Shown piece after piece: positions 1 through 10,554 of a stretch of 64,000 bases of DNA. The notes below the pieces were generated by a model, which was given only the letters and a program-made list of their open reading frames with translations, was not told the DNA's origin and ran no database searches. The stretch lies in NCBI RefSeq assembly GCF_018294505.1, contig NC_057807.1, positions 265,810,458 to 265,874,457 on the forward strand, given 5' to 3'. The translations under genes and the position numbers were made by a program. The stretch's first letter is position 1, and every line of letters begins with the position of its first letter. The stretch is from Triticum aestivum (lineage: Eukaryota > Streptophyta > Magnoliopsida > Poales > Poaceae).

Positions 1-1618
1 CCATGGTCTTCGAGTGGCTAAGGAGATGAACTTAAGCCGCGTATGATGCTTTGGAGACTCAGACTTGGTAGCCCAGCAAGTTTCAGGTACTTGGGATTCC
101 AAAGATCCACTCATGGCGGCTTACCAACGAGAGGTGGATATTGTGGCTGGTCACTTTAAGGGATATCAAGTGGAGCACATTGATCGGCGCAAAAACGAGG
201 CAGCTGACGCTTTAAGCTAGCTAGGATCTCAGCATAAACCAGTGCCGCCCAATACCTTTTTGGACGTCTTGCATAACCCGTCGGTTCAGCTGCCCACAAA
301 GGAGGACCTCGCTATTCCTGATCCGGAGGCACAGTTGGTGGCAGCTTTACATATCATTCCGGATTGGACAGTTCCATACTTGGCATATATAAACCGGGGT
401 GAGTTACCAAATGATGAAATTTTTGACAGACAGATCGTCCGGCGGTCCAAGTCCATGGTTGTTCACAACGGCGAGTTACACAACTGTAGTGTTTCTGGTG
501 CGTTCCAGCACTGTGTCTCTCCTGAAGAAGGTCGTGAGATTTTACGTGAGATCCACGAAGGAGACTGTGGTCATCACGCCAGTTCAAAATCCTTGGTTTC
601 CAAAGCTTTTCGTCATGGCTTTTATTGGTTGATGGCTCACGCTGATGCTGAGGACTTGGTCAGACAGTGCGACGGCTGTCAGAAATTCTCAAGGCGAGCT
701 CACGTTCCGGCTCAGGAACTACGGATGATTCCTATCACCTGGTCGTTTGCCACTTGGGGGCTTGACATGGTAGGGCCTTTCAAACGATCAAAAGATAAGA
801 AGACCCACCTGTTGGTGGCGGTTGACAAGTTCACTAAATGGGTTGAAGCAGAGCCAGTAAGCAAGTGTGATGCAACCACGACGGTTCAGTTCATCAAAAA
901 GGTGATCTTCCGTTTTGGTTTTCCACATAGCATTATTACAAATAATGGCACGAACCTATCTAAAGGCGAGATGGAGGATTTTTGTCAATGAGAGCACATC
1001 CGGCTTGATGTAGCATCTGTGGCTCATCCCCAATCCAATGGTCAAGCTGAGCGAGCTAATCAGGAAATTCTAAAGGGTATAAAGCCCCGGCTTATGGTCC
1101 CTTTGAAGCGGACGCTGGGTTGCTGGGTGGAAGAACTACCATCTGTGTTATGGAGCATAAACACCACCCCAAACCGATCTACAGGTTATACGCCTTTCTT
1201 CATGGTTTACGGAGCAGAGGCGGTACTTCCCAGTGATATTCGTCATGACTCGCCTCGGGTTGCTAATTATGTTGAAGCGAACAACGAGCAAGCACGTCAA
1301 GAAGCACTGGACCTGTTAGATGAGAAGCGAGATATGGCTTTGGCTCGTTCGGCGGTTTACCAACAAGACCTGCGGCGTTATCATAGCCGCTGGGTTAAAA
1401 CAAGAACCTTTCAAGAAGGCTAATTAGTGCTCCGGCTCATCCAGGATCAGACTGATATGCACAAGTTATCCCCACCTTGGGAAGGGCCCTTTGTGGTCAG
1501 CAAGAATCTGCACAACGGATCATACTACCTCATTGACGTTCGAGAAGACTCACGCACTTCTGAGGAGGAGACCTGGCGGCCGTGGAACATAGCTCTCCTT
1601 CGGCCTTACTACACCTGA
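1..1618 (+). pseudogene. Element A pol 3' end: RNase H tail and integrase
   Basis: The window opens inside an RNase H-like domain (LMAAYQREVDIV, KNEAADALS), with stops at about 43 and 220. From 242 follow the integrase zinc-binding region (GHHASS, FYW, CDGC) and the catalytic core (TWGLDMVGPF, VDKFTKWVEAEP). The usual IITDNG motif reads IITNNG near 940-955, so the second catalytic aspartate is replaced by asparagine. A stop at 989-991 breaks the core. The part with HPQSNGQAERAN and the GYTPFFMVYGAEAVLP region follows at 1019-1423, another stop intervenes, and the C-terminal chromo-like tail (PPWEGPFVVSKN) ends at 1618. Multiple stops and the lost metal ligand show a dead copy. Confidence 0.9.
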
Positions 1619-2886
1619 GTTATAGGCTCTTCTTATGTACATATTATGACAATGTATATATTATGATCAATATAATAAACCGGCATCCTTGCTACAAGCA
1701 GGGCCTCTGCCGTTCTTCCAATATTTCTTGGTTACAAGGGGGCTTCTGCTTTCAAAGCGATGACTCATCTTGTCCATTAAACCGGCTATTATGCCATCAT
1801 ACAGCTTGGGAGCTTCACACCCAAGGGGCCAAAGAGAGATCTGTTGCTACTAGCATGACTCAAATATAGGTACCCATTGAGCACAGCTCACAAAGTTACT
1901 TGGGGGCTCTTTGTGTAAAGTAACAAAGAGTTTGAAAGGACCCTTGTAACCGGGTATCGACCCACGGCTTGGAAGCCTGGTGTATTCACCTAAAACCCCG
2001 GGTTAACCTGCCTTCATCAAGTAAGCCACTCCTATCCAGGTAATCCTAGCATGACCGGCCGAACGTTTGACAGTTACTCTCATTGAGACCCTGAACTTGT
2101 CAAAGTTGAAACGACGATTGGTTAGTTGGAGGCCCATCTTAAAAGGCTTTGTCCAATGGTTTAACTCAGCGGCCTGGCAGCCCACGAAAAGCCTCGAATT
2201 TGGGCCTGGCAGCCCTCGAAAAGCCTCGACTACAAGTTTTTATTTGCTTTGTTTTTTTACAAGTTTTATCTTTATTGATCAACTTTTCAAACAAACCGGC
2301 GTCTTTTGACCTGGCCAGACTATATGTCTTCATCTCAAGCCGGTGTTTCTTAACCCGGTGTGGCTTATAGTTTTCATCTGTTAAAGCATATAATCAATGG
2401 TGAACCGACATCTTTCAATCCGGTCGGGCTTTGACTACATGTCGCCCGTATGATCTTCCGGTGTTCATCACAACCCGGTTTTACTTCATACATACCAGCA
2501 CTGCATGGTGGAAGTTGGGTATTCACCCTTACTACAAATAAGTTGGTAAACCAACAGCATAATTTCGTATCACAGGTATGATTTATTATTGCTATTTTTA
2601 CAACCTTGGTTACCTACCAGGTTATGTATTGGGCATTATGACCCGTCCAGTGGTAAACCACCCGGACAGATCTTTTTATGCAGACATAGGGATTGCATAA
2701 TATTATGAAGGTATATACGCTAGCACTGACATTCTCATGGCGGATCAAACAAAGTCATATCTCAGTGCACGATGGCAGCAGATCAAAGTATTTCAACTAG
2801 CCTATTACAAGGCGCTTTAAAGCCCAAAATAAGGGATTGTTCTTTCCACAGAACAAAGTTTATGAAACATCAACCCGATTGCTGGA
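1619..2886. other. Element A spacer between pol and antisense gene
   Basis: No coding signal is convincing here. The stretch contains a tract-like motif near 1900 (ACTTGGGGGCT) and a short tandem duplication at 2171-2202 and 2203-2228 (GGCCTGGCAGCCC followed by GAAAAGCCTCGA). AACCGG-type motifs recur, for example near 1680, 1780, 2300 and 2355. It corresponds to the spacer that in element C holds long tandem arrays. Confidence 0.55.
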
Positions 2887-3907
2887 TCAAGACTCATCAC
2901 CATGTTGACATGAAGTTGATGGATCATCTGGCGTCGGTTCAGCCTCCTCCTCCCCATCCAGTGGCTGGAAGTCAACGGTGGTCCAGTCAATCCGGGTTAA
3001 AGCTTGAAAGACAACCTCTTCACTTATAAGTTCGGACGGATCAACGTCAGGGGCGTAAAAGTGCTTACAGATTGGCGGGATAAGATTTTGCACTTCCTTC
3101 ACAGCAGTGTCAATCCGTTGGTTGTTGGCATCATAGAACGACCGGTGAACAGTCAAGTTAGCTTCTTCCGCCAATTGACTTGCCAGAGGAAGCATCTCCT
3201 TTGTCACAACTTTGAGGGCTTCATTATCAAATTCTGCCCCGTTTTCTTGTTCACTAGGAAAGCCCTTGGCAACATCAATCGGATCCAGGTCAGCTATCCA
3301 TGCTTTGGCTCGGGTAAGTGCCAACAAAGCGCCAGCCCTGGCAGAGGATCGCCTCATCTCTTCTATCTGCACGGTGTCATGGATAACCTTGCTAGAGTGT
3401 CCTTGATCAATGTTGGGGCCGGATTGTTGTATGAGGCTGCACAGATAACCCGTTGGGCACCGGTATACAATTGCTCTATCAAAGTATATGCTGCCTTCAG
3501 ATTCATCCGCATGTCAGAGCCCAGATGAGCAATGCGGCCACCTACAACGGTTTAAGATTTTGATGTTAAACCGGCAAATTTCACAGATGGTTATTCAAGA
3601 AATCTTGGCAAGAGTATTTACCAAATATTGCAGAAGTCATGGCATTTACTTGGTGCTTCAACCCAGTTAACTCTTCCGCCACCGGTTTAAGGGCTGACTC
3701 GGCGTCTTCTTCCCGCTTCAACAGTGCAGTGTTTTCAGTTTCCCAGTTGGCACGCTCAGTCTTGAAATTGTCTTTCAGCTGTTCCATGGCTGTTAAAGCA
3801 CCTTTCAGCTCCTCTTTAGCCTTGGAAGTCTCTGCTTGTTGAGATTTGATATTCTCTTGAAGATCAGCAATTTGAGAGCCTTGGTGATTTATATCAGCTT
3901 GCCACAA
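2887..3907 (-). pseudogene. Element A antisense gene, coiled-coil and C-terminal exons
   Basis: Two minus-strand open blocks read in order 3907-3581 then 3372-2887. The first is a heptad-like coiled coil (ENIKSQQAETSKAKEELKG, LLKREEDAESALKPVAEEL). The second is a helical domain with TKEMLPLASQLAEEANLTV and the conserved-looking IPPICKHFYAPDVDP, ending in an acidic EEEAEPTPDDPS tail. They match in order and character the last exons of the antisense gene in element C (59808-60852). The gap between them is best read as an intron. They lie opposite to pol and downstream of it. Function is unknown; this is an accessory retroelement gene rather than a host gene. Confidence 0.7.
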
Positions 3908-3927
3908 TCAGATGAGGAGCATGTTAA

Positions 3928-4170
3928 ATATTTTAAGTCCCAAGCATATAACCAGTTATACACTTGGCACTTGGGGGCTAATGCGGATTGCTTCTCTACT
4001 ACTGATTGTTTGAAGTCCCAAGGATCAATACAAGTTTTAATCTTGGCACTTGGGGGCTAATGTGTACTTGATCAGAAAATACACAGGCAAGGGAAGTTAA
4101 CAAAATACAGTATGGAACATAAAAGTCCCGGTTTATCTTCAAGAGATAAACCGGCCCTTGGGGGCTACTC
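3928..4170 (+). repeat. Three tract-like hairpin modules
   Basis: Three related modules occur at about 3928-3980, 4010-4062 and 4118-4166. Each begins with AAGTCCC, continues with an inverted repeat and ends with CTTGGGGGCTA(ATG), which resembles the sequence just before the 3' LTR of this element (TCTGGGGCTAATG at 9281-9293). The third has a perfect 11-bp stem at 4128-4154 (CCGGTTTATCT, loop TCAAG, AGATAAACCGG). A related module stands at 5951-6003, on the other side of the LINE. Confidence 0.75.
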
Positions 4171-5711
4171 AGTTCTCATCTCATTCCTAATGGCATTTCT
4201 CACTTACAATATGCGGACGACACCATCATTTTGGTGGAGCTTAATGATCATTCCACCACAAATCTGAAATTTATTCTTCTATGCTTTGAAGCTTTGTCGG
4301 GCCTTAAAATCAACTTCTCTAAGAGAGAGGCTATTGTGACTGGGGTATCTGATGAGGAGGCGCAGCGGGTGGCACACCTTCTGAATTGCTCTCTCGGGTC
4401 TTTCCCTCTTAAATATTTGGGCCTTCCCATTTCCCCTCTTAAGTTGCTGGCTAAAGATTTTGCCCCGGTTGTGACTAAAGTTGGCACTAGAGCTCTGCCG
4501 TGGCGAGGCCGGTACAATTCCCAGGAGGGCAAGGTTGCCCTCACCAATTCCTGCCTTTCCTCGCTCCCGATGTTCCTTACGGGATTCTACCTGCTGTCCG
4601 AAGGGACGCATTCAGGCTTCGATAAGCAAAGGGGTGCTTTCTTCTGAATTCCTCCGATAATAAACGCAAATATAGGATGGTAAAGTGGGATCTCATTTGT
4701 AGACCCAAGAGCATGGGGGGGCTTGGCATCATTAACACCAGAATCATGAATAAATGCCTGTTGCTAAAATGGTGGTGGAATATTATGTTCCTCGACGACC
4801 GTCCTGCTTGGCTTAATATCCTAAAAGCGAAATATTTCCCTTCTTCCAGCCCTATGTTCGCTACTGCATGTGGTGGCTCTCAATTCTGGCGCTAGCTGGT
4901 TAGCATCAGGCCGGCTTTCCAGTCCCTTGTGAAGTTCGTTGTCCGTAACGATAAGTCCACACGTTTTTGGTTAGACTGGTGGGTTGGGGACACCACGCTG
5001 GCGGTGACCCACCCGACTCTGTTCTCGTTTTGTGCTGACCCCGAGATCTCTATCTTTGAGCTCTCAGCTCAGGGCTGGGTTCTAGATTTCCAGCGCTCTC
5101 TTTCCCCAGTAGAGTTGGAAGAATGGCATCGACTTATTGCCTGCTTCCCCCTGCTCTCGGAGGAAGAGGACTCCGTGGTTTGGCATCACTCCTCTTCGGG
5201 GCATTTTTCGGTTAAGTTGGCGTATTTGAAACTTATCGCTGGTACCCGCATGGAAAAGTTTAAGTACATTTGGTCTGCCCGCATCCCTCCCAAGATCAAG
5301 ATCTTCCTTTGGCAAGCCCACCGTCGCAAACTTCCAGCGGCTGACCAGATTAAGAAGAGGAATGGTCCGGGCTCGGACTCCTGTCAGCTTTGCGGTGCCC
5401 TTGAGAATACTGAGCATATCTTTTTCCAGTGCTCGTTGGCTAAATTCATTTGGAGTTGCATTAGACTTTGGCTTGGGGTTAATTGGAACCCCTGCTCCTT
5501 TGGTGATTTGAGGCAGTGCATCAATTCCCTAGTAGGCCGTTCTAAGAGGGTTTTCATGGTGGGCTGGGCTGCAATTTGTTGGGCGCTCTGGACTACTAGG
5601 AACAAGTTCACTATTGAACACATTTTCCCAACTAACCCAGTCAATTGCTTATTTAAAGCCACTATCTTTTTGCAGCAGTGGAGATCATTGATTAAGGATG
5701 GGGATCTATAG
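4165..5711 (+). pseudogene. LINE ORF2 relic: reverse transcriptase end and zf-RVT domain
   Basis: The reading frame enters at HLIPNGISHLQYADDTIIL (about 4173-4230), which contains the YADD active site of L1-type reverse transcriptase. GLKINFSK and PLKYLGLPIS (4300-4440) are typical of plant LINE polymerases. The frame is broken near 4640 and at 4893-4895. It continues at 4929-5711 with the C-terminal zinc-binding region seen in plant LINE proteins (FLWQAHRRKLPAADQI, then CQLCGALENTEHIFFQCSLA, a CX2C...HX4C pattern). The endonuclease and the N-terminal polymerase fingers are absent because of 5' truncation. The protein would act in target-primed reverse transcription; this copy cannot. Confidence 0.88.
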
Positions 5712-5955
5712 GCTTTCGACGATATGCTATCCAGAATGAAATCTACGGCGTCTACCCTATTGCGGCATTCTAGGCGGAATCTTCCTTAGTGGTTTGGCTG
5801 TTGGTTTGGAGGCCTGCGTGCCATTTAGGTTGGATGCCTTGTAACTGCACTTCTTATTCGGCTATGTTAAACTTATGTGGTTTCGTGGTTGGTTGTGACT
5901 CTGCCTGATGGCTTTATTTATAAAGTCGGGCTATCGCCTTTTATCTACAAAAAAA
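4165..5955 (+). mobile_element. 5'-truncated LINE (L1-type) fragment
   Basis: A non-LTR retrotransposon fragment lies inside gypsy element A. It starts abruptly inside the reverse transcriptase, shortly before the YADD catalytic motif, and runs to a 3' end with TTTATTTATAAAGTCGGGC and a short A-run at about 5949-5955. 5' truncation and a 3' A-tail are typical of LINEs. Both flanks carry the same roughly 46-bp module (AAAAGTCC to CTTGGGGGCT), either a long diverged target duplication or pre-existing repeats. Confidence 0.82.
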
Positions 5956-6003
5956 GTCCTGGTTTGTCTTCAAGAGACAAACCAGACCTTGGGGGCTGCA
6001 ATG
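5951..6003 (+). repeat. Fourth tract-like hairpin module, right flank of LINE
   Basis: This module repeats the 4118-4166 unit. It has a perfect 11-bp stem at 5959-5985 (CTGGTTTGTCT, loop TCAAG, AGACAAACCAG). Two base pairs differ from the other copy, and in both cases both arms changed, so pairing is kept. Confidence 0.8.
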
Positions 6004-6118
6004 CAGTGAATATACAGAACAAGGATGAAAGTGTTTGCAAGATTACCTCATAGCGCTCTTTCATCAGATTCACCAAACCGGCCTCGTAATCTCGGCTTGT
6101 GTACAACTGGTTCAGAAA

Positions 6119-7349
6119 TCAGGAGTGAAGCTCATGAGCAGAAAGATTAACATAGCTTGACAAATCGGTCTTCCCTTTCCCCTTGCCCATAGAAGCAAAT
6201 TCCTCCTTGGCAGTATGTTTCGATAAAGCAACTGGATTGCCTGGGGCGGTATAAGCAGTGCCAGTGAAAATAACATCATCGCCACCTTTTGATGGACTTG
6301 GTGGATTGACGGTATCTCTGGCTGGGCTCAGCGGATTAGCAGCTGGGCTCGGCGGATTAGCAGCTGGGCTTGGCGGATTGACAGCTGGGCTTGGCGGATC
6401 AGCAGATGGGCTTGGAGGCGTAGCATGCGGACTTGATGGATCAACATGCGTGTTCGGGTCAGCTTTCGGCGGATTAGCATCAGTGGCTGGGTCTTGCGGG
6501 GCAGAGTCATCCATGACATCAGTCTCTTGACCAGCATTTTCTGGGGTCTTCTCCGGTTCAACATCGTCAGTGGGGCCGCTGGTCTTGGCTTTCTTGCTCA
6601 ATCAAGCCTTGGCACTACAACATCAAAATGAAGATTAGTATGATAAACCGATGCATGAAGAAACAAACCGAAAAGCAGTACACTTACCCAGCGACGGTCT
6701 TGAAGGGAGGCAATTGCGTGGTTGATGAGTCGCCAGATGAGGAGTTAGAAGTTACCTGATAATTTGAATCAGACGGATTAAGTGGGTAGCGGAAGCAACC
6801 CGCCAAGGGACAAGGCTTATTAAAAGAAGAAGAGACCTCCGGACGACGCTTCCGGGGTGGAGTGTCTGGTAAACCGGAGGAAGTGACCTGTTGACCACTG
6901 TGCCGGGTTGTGCGACGACCTTCTTGTTGCTGTGTCTTCAAAGAAAATTGTGGATCCAAATGAGCAAGTGGGTGAGAGCGTTTTACTTTTCGAACTGCAC
7001 GACGAAATTTCTGAACCGGCACATGATCTAAACCGGAGGAAAGGGAGATTACCTCAACATGATCAGCATGGCTGGCTTCCGCATCATCCTGATAATAGTC
7101 ATTGTTAATAAGGTGTATGAAAAAGGAGCCAAGGGAGTCAAGTTCTACCTCTTGATCCAAATCTTCAATATCTTCGGGCGGATCGGCAGTTTCGCCGGTC
7201 TTCTTCTTGGCTGCTCTCTTTATAACTTTGCTCTTGGCACGAAGATCCCTTGCCTGTTTGTCTGAAGCTTTCCTTTTCCAAAAGGAGCTATTGGCCTGGA
7301 AAATTAAACAAAGGTTTATTAGAGCAATGTTAAAGCGGAGGCGCATCAA
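6119..7349 (-). pseudogene. Element A antisense gene, low-complexity middle exons
   Basis: Two minus-strand open blocks (7349-6684 and 6601-6119) follow the N-terminal domain of the antisense gene in its own direction. The first is basic and serine-rich (KRAAKKKTGETADPPEDIEDLDQEVELD). The second is proline/serine-rich with imperfect tandem PPSPAANPPSPAV units (about 6300-6420) and an acidic N-terminus with repeated DANPP/ADP. The corresponding region of element C is likewise acidic and low-complexity. Exon joins were not resolved, and some of the open length may be fortuitous. Confidence 0.55.
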
Positions 7350-7581
7350 GAAAGCACAAGGTTAAAATCTTTACCGCTGGCGGTTTGTTGGAGGAGTAAA
7401 AAGGGGCCAGCCCAGTTTGGCTGCATGCAGCGATCGGTTCATCTAACATCTTCTTCACAGATTATGTGACTTCATCATCAGTAATTTCTATCTCATTAAA
7501 CCGTTGAGGATCCTTGGCATTGTCGGTATACTCGTGCATCAATCTAGGGCGGCGGCTTAAAGGAAGGACATGCCATGCAAC

Positions 7582-8262
7582 CTAGCAGCGAACGAGGTCA
7601 ACGCCAGTCAAACCGTTGGCTAGGAGAGCCCGGAGTTTGGCGAGTTGAGGTGCGTCAGCCTGTCGCTCCTTGGCGGTGAGTCGTTGAGGCACTGGATGGC
7701 CATTGCTAAGCCTGTGAGCGCGGTAACCCGGCAAGGGATTTTCTCTGGCAGGGGCAGTATTTTTACAGTAAAACCATGTTTGGTTCCAGTCTTTAGGGTG
7801 GATGTGGTGCTTTGCATGAGGGAAATCAACTTCTTTTCTATTTTGGATTGAGACCCCACCAAGTTCAGTATTGGGGCCGTCAGAGAACTCAGTCCGGCGG
7901 TTTAAATGGAAGAAATGCCGAAAGAGCTCAACAGTTGGTTCCTCTTGAAGGTAAACTTCGCAAAACACTTGGAAATTGCATATTTTGGACACATAATTTG
8001 GTCCAATGTCCTGAGGATGGAGTTGAAAGCTGGCAAGCACATCCCGGAAGAACTTTGATCCGGGAGGGCTGAATCCCCGGTCTAAGTGCTGCATAAAAAC
8101 AATTACTTCGCCATCTTGAGGCTCAGGAGGGCACTCAGGGCCAGGAACTTGCCAGTGAAGGATATTCTTTGAGGCTAAAGTGCCAGTTACAACGTATCCA
8201 TTGATTTGTGTCTCCATGATCCGGGAAGGAACCCAGTTGCAAGCGGCGAATTGCTTGGTCAT
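7582..8262 (-). pseudogene. Element A antisense gene, Transposase_28-like N-terminal domain
   Basis: The frame from the methionine at 8262 (MTKQFAACNWVPSRI) runs about 227 residues to 7582. It contains the arrangement of the plant 'putative gypsy type transposon' domain (Pfam Transposase_28). This comprises a cis-standing EVIVFMQHLDRGFSPPGSKFF segment, a block about LHPQDIGPNYVSKICNFQVF, and the NQTWFYCKNTAP and NGLTGVDL region. The equivalents in element C are EGECVLLATHVDRGFSLPPHPFF, STWFYCQDQ and RDGVTGMDLLEVF, and in element B SEWFYIEDAP. Despite the domain name no transposase catalytic motif is visible, and its role is unknown. It is transcribed opposite to pol, away from the 3' LTR. Confidence 0.75.
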
Positions 8263-8989
8263 CTTGGAAATGAACAATAAAAGGAAAAATGAAGGACGGT
8301 TTACGATAGATGGCTGATATATACTAATCGGTGTTAAACTGGGGAATTTGATGAAAGCATATATGTGAGTTAAACCGGAGTTTTCTACTCAAGATAAGAC
8401 GGCGGTTTAAAATGAGGGCTAATGGATATGGCGGATTATCAACTATTAAAAGTTAAACCGACCTTAAACAGAAGAGGCAGAGTTGAAATCTACTAAGTGT
8501 TTACAGAAATAGATTTCACAGTGTGGCAGTATAATTTTGGATCTACCATGGTTTAGTAAAGAAATTTTATCTGAAGCCCTACAATGGCGCTAAGAGGAAC
8601 AGAGAAGGTCCCGATGCAGTTTTTCTATGAACAGTAAGGCATTATGGTGTGGCAGACTAAAGTTACGGATCTAGCCGCAAAAGAAACAATCCTAATGGAG
8701 ATCTAATGGAGATTCAGTAAAAGGCTAAGGGAAAGGTAGAGAAGCGTTGATGAACATCGATGAACACAGATGAACTTGAAGCCCTAATGGAGATCTAGGG
8801 TTAGGGGAAGGAAGATTTACCAGGGCCACGCAATGGCGGTGGAGTATCGCAGGAGCTCTGGTCCAAACAGGGTGATGCAGCGGCCAAGGTTGGTGTAGAT
8901 TCGAGGACCGACGGCGGCAGCGGTGCTGGAGTTCTTCGGGTCGCGAGGAGGAAGATGAGAGGCAAGTGGGGAAAATGGAAAGACCCTCC

Positions 8990-9006
8990 GGCCTTATTTA
9001 TAAAGA
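8990..9006 (-). promoter_or_regulatory. Possible TATA box for the antisense gene of element A
   Basis: The minus strand reads TTTATAAATAAGGCC here, between the 3' LTR and the antisense ORF and about 730 bases upstream of its start codon. TATA-like sites also precede the antisense genes of elements B and C. The distance suggests a 5' leader with an intron if the site is used. Confidence 0.35.
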
Positions 9007-9278
9007 AAAGGGGACAAATGGCAGGCGCGAAAATCGAGGGTCCTGAAGCAGCGAAAGGGGGCGCAGCTGTCGCCTCGATCTTCGAGTATAATTAATGAAG
9101 GGTATCTTTTTATGCAGAAGATGACATCATGACGATTTTCTGCAGTGACAGGAGATGACGTCACGGCGGTTCACCAAAATTTACAGGGAAACGACAACAT
9201 GGCGGTTTACAAGAATCATCAGAAGATGCCCGTGGAATTTGTTTAAGTGGTGAAGATTGACATGAACAGGTTCAAATC

Positions 9279-9291
9279 AATCTGGGGCTAA
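9279..9291 (+). other. Polypurine tract of element A
   Basis: CAATCTGGGGCTAA directly precedes the LTR that starts with TGTTGAGG. A purine-rich tract next to the 3' LTR primes plus-strand DNA synthesis in LTR retrotransposons. Confidence 0.6.
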
Positions 9292-9812
9292 TGTTGAGGA
9301 TATAACTATTGAGTATAAACCGCCCAGGAGTGGCCGGTTCATGCTCAACCATACTGAAGTCCTTGAAGACAAGAAGATGGCGCTTTACTGATGAAGCTTT
9401 GAGGCCCAAGCCCAGAGGCGGATTAGGGCCCATAGTGCTAAACCGTCGTAGTTGTATAACTTGTGTTGTAAGATAGGGAAAGGAAGAGATCGAGCCGAAC
9501 ACTTGTATGAGTCGGCCTCGGGACTCTGTAAACCGGCCGGGCGTCAACCTGTGTATATAAAGGGATGACCGGCGGCAGTTCAGGGACAAGAGACAACAAC
9601 TCGAGACCCAGGCTAGCGTGTTTGCTCCCTGGTCATCGAACCCCAATAATCCCATCACAAACTAGACGTAGGCTTTTACCTTCATCGAAGGGGCCGAACT
9701 AGTATAACTCTCGTGTCCCTTGTCCGGTTTAACCCCTTCAGGCTAACCTCATTGCGATGGCTCCACGACTAAGTCCTTCTGCTAGGACATCTGATGTGAT
9801 ATTTCAATGACA
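9292..9812 (+). repeat. 3' LTR of gypsy element A
   Basis: The repeat is about 521 bases. It starts TGTTGAGGAT, contains a TATA-like TGTATATAAAGG at about 9551 and ends ATTTCAATGACA, after which the copia coding sequence begins at once. The partner LTR is outside the window, so the borders rest on the TG...CA ends and on the abrupt change to copia sequence. Confidence 0.75.
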
Positions 9813-10554
9813 TTCTCCCTTATTGGAAAATAGTTCATCACGGAAATCAGTTCCCGTGATTCCTACACCAATTAGTGAGGAAGCTAATGATGATGATCAT
9901 GAAGCTTCAGATCAAGTTACTACCGAACCTCGTAGGTCTTCCAGAGTAAGATCTGCACCAGAGTGGTACGGTAATCCTGTTCTGGAAGTCACGTTACTAG
10001 ACCATGATGAACCTACGAACTATGAGGAAGCGATGATGAGCCCAGATTCCGCAAAATGGCTTGAAGCCATGAAATCTGAGATGGGATCCATGTATGAGAA
10101 CAAAGAGTGGACTTTGGTGGACTTGCCCGATGATTGGCAACCATAGAAAATAAATGGATTTTTAAGAAGAAGACTGACGCAGACGGTAATGTTACTGTTT
10201 ACAAAGCTCGACTTGTTGCAAAAGGTTTTCGACAAGTTCAAGGAGTTGACTACGATGAGAGTTTCTCACCTGTAGCGATGCTTAAGTCTGTCCGAATCAT
10301 GTTAGCAATTGCTGCATTTTATGATTATGAAATTTGGCAAATGCATGTCAAAACTGCATTCCTGAATGGATTTCTGGAAGAATAGTTGTATATGATGCAA
10401 CCAGAAGGTTTTGTCAATCCAAAGGGTGCTAACAAAGTGTGCAAGCTCCAGCGATCCATTTATGGACTGGTGCAAGCCTCTCGGAGTTGGAATAAACACT
10501 TTGATAGTGCGATCAAAGCATATGGTTTTATACAGACTTTTGGAGAAGCCTGTA
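9813..10554 (+). pseudogene. Angela/BARE-1-type copia pol, left part (RT N-terminal half)
   Basis: The sequence encodes the linker after integrase and the first half of a copia reverse transcriptase: RRSSRVRSAPEWYGNPV, SAKWLEAMKSEMGSMYENKEW, then after a frameshift near 10135 ENKWIFKKKTDADGNVTVYKARLVAKGF and MHVKTAFLNGFLEE. A stop stands at 10383-10385. The frame continues through YMMQPEGFVNPKGANKVCKLQ to about GEAC, where it is cut at 10554. The same gene resumes at 37081. Its left neighbour is the LTR of gypsy element A, a second insertion into the same gene. Confidence 0.92.
10550..10554. repeat. Target-site duplication CTGTA (left copy)
   Basis: CTGTA directly precedes the LTR starting TGATGTAGGG and recurs at 37081-37085 directly after the other LTR. 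This perfect 5-bp duplication proves that 10555-37080 inserted as one unit, with later nested insertions. Confidence 0.93.

Larger units (their letters stand above)
1..9812 (+). mobile_element. Gypsy element A (Tat-like, with antisense ORF), 3' part
   Basis: This is a Ty3/gypsy LTR retrotransposon entering from the left edge. It shows the end of pol (RNase H and integrase) on the plus strand, a long spacer, an accessory gene on the minus strand, a polypurine tract and one LTR at the right end. It inserted into the copia element that resumes at 9813. Gypsy elements with an antisense ORF between pol and the 3' LTR are known from the Tat lineage (Grande/Retand/Ogre type). A LINE fragment is nested at about 4165-5955. 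The sequence is unusually rich in the motif AACCGG/CCGGTT. The 5' LTR and gag lie outside the window, so age and target duplication cannot be assessed. Confidence 0.88.

Noticed and set aside
3004..3528. 174-codon plus-strand frame
   Set aside because: It is the shadow of the minus-strand C-terminal exon of the antisense gene, which has clear counterparts in elements B and C.
6258..6530. Gly-rich plus-strand frame
   Set aside because: It is the mirror of the Pro/Ser repeat on the minus strand, where the domain order of the antisense gene makes sense.
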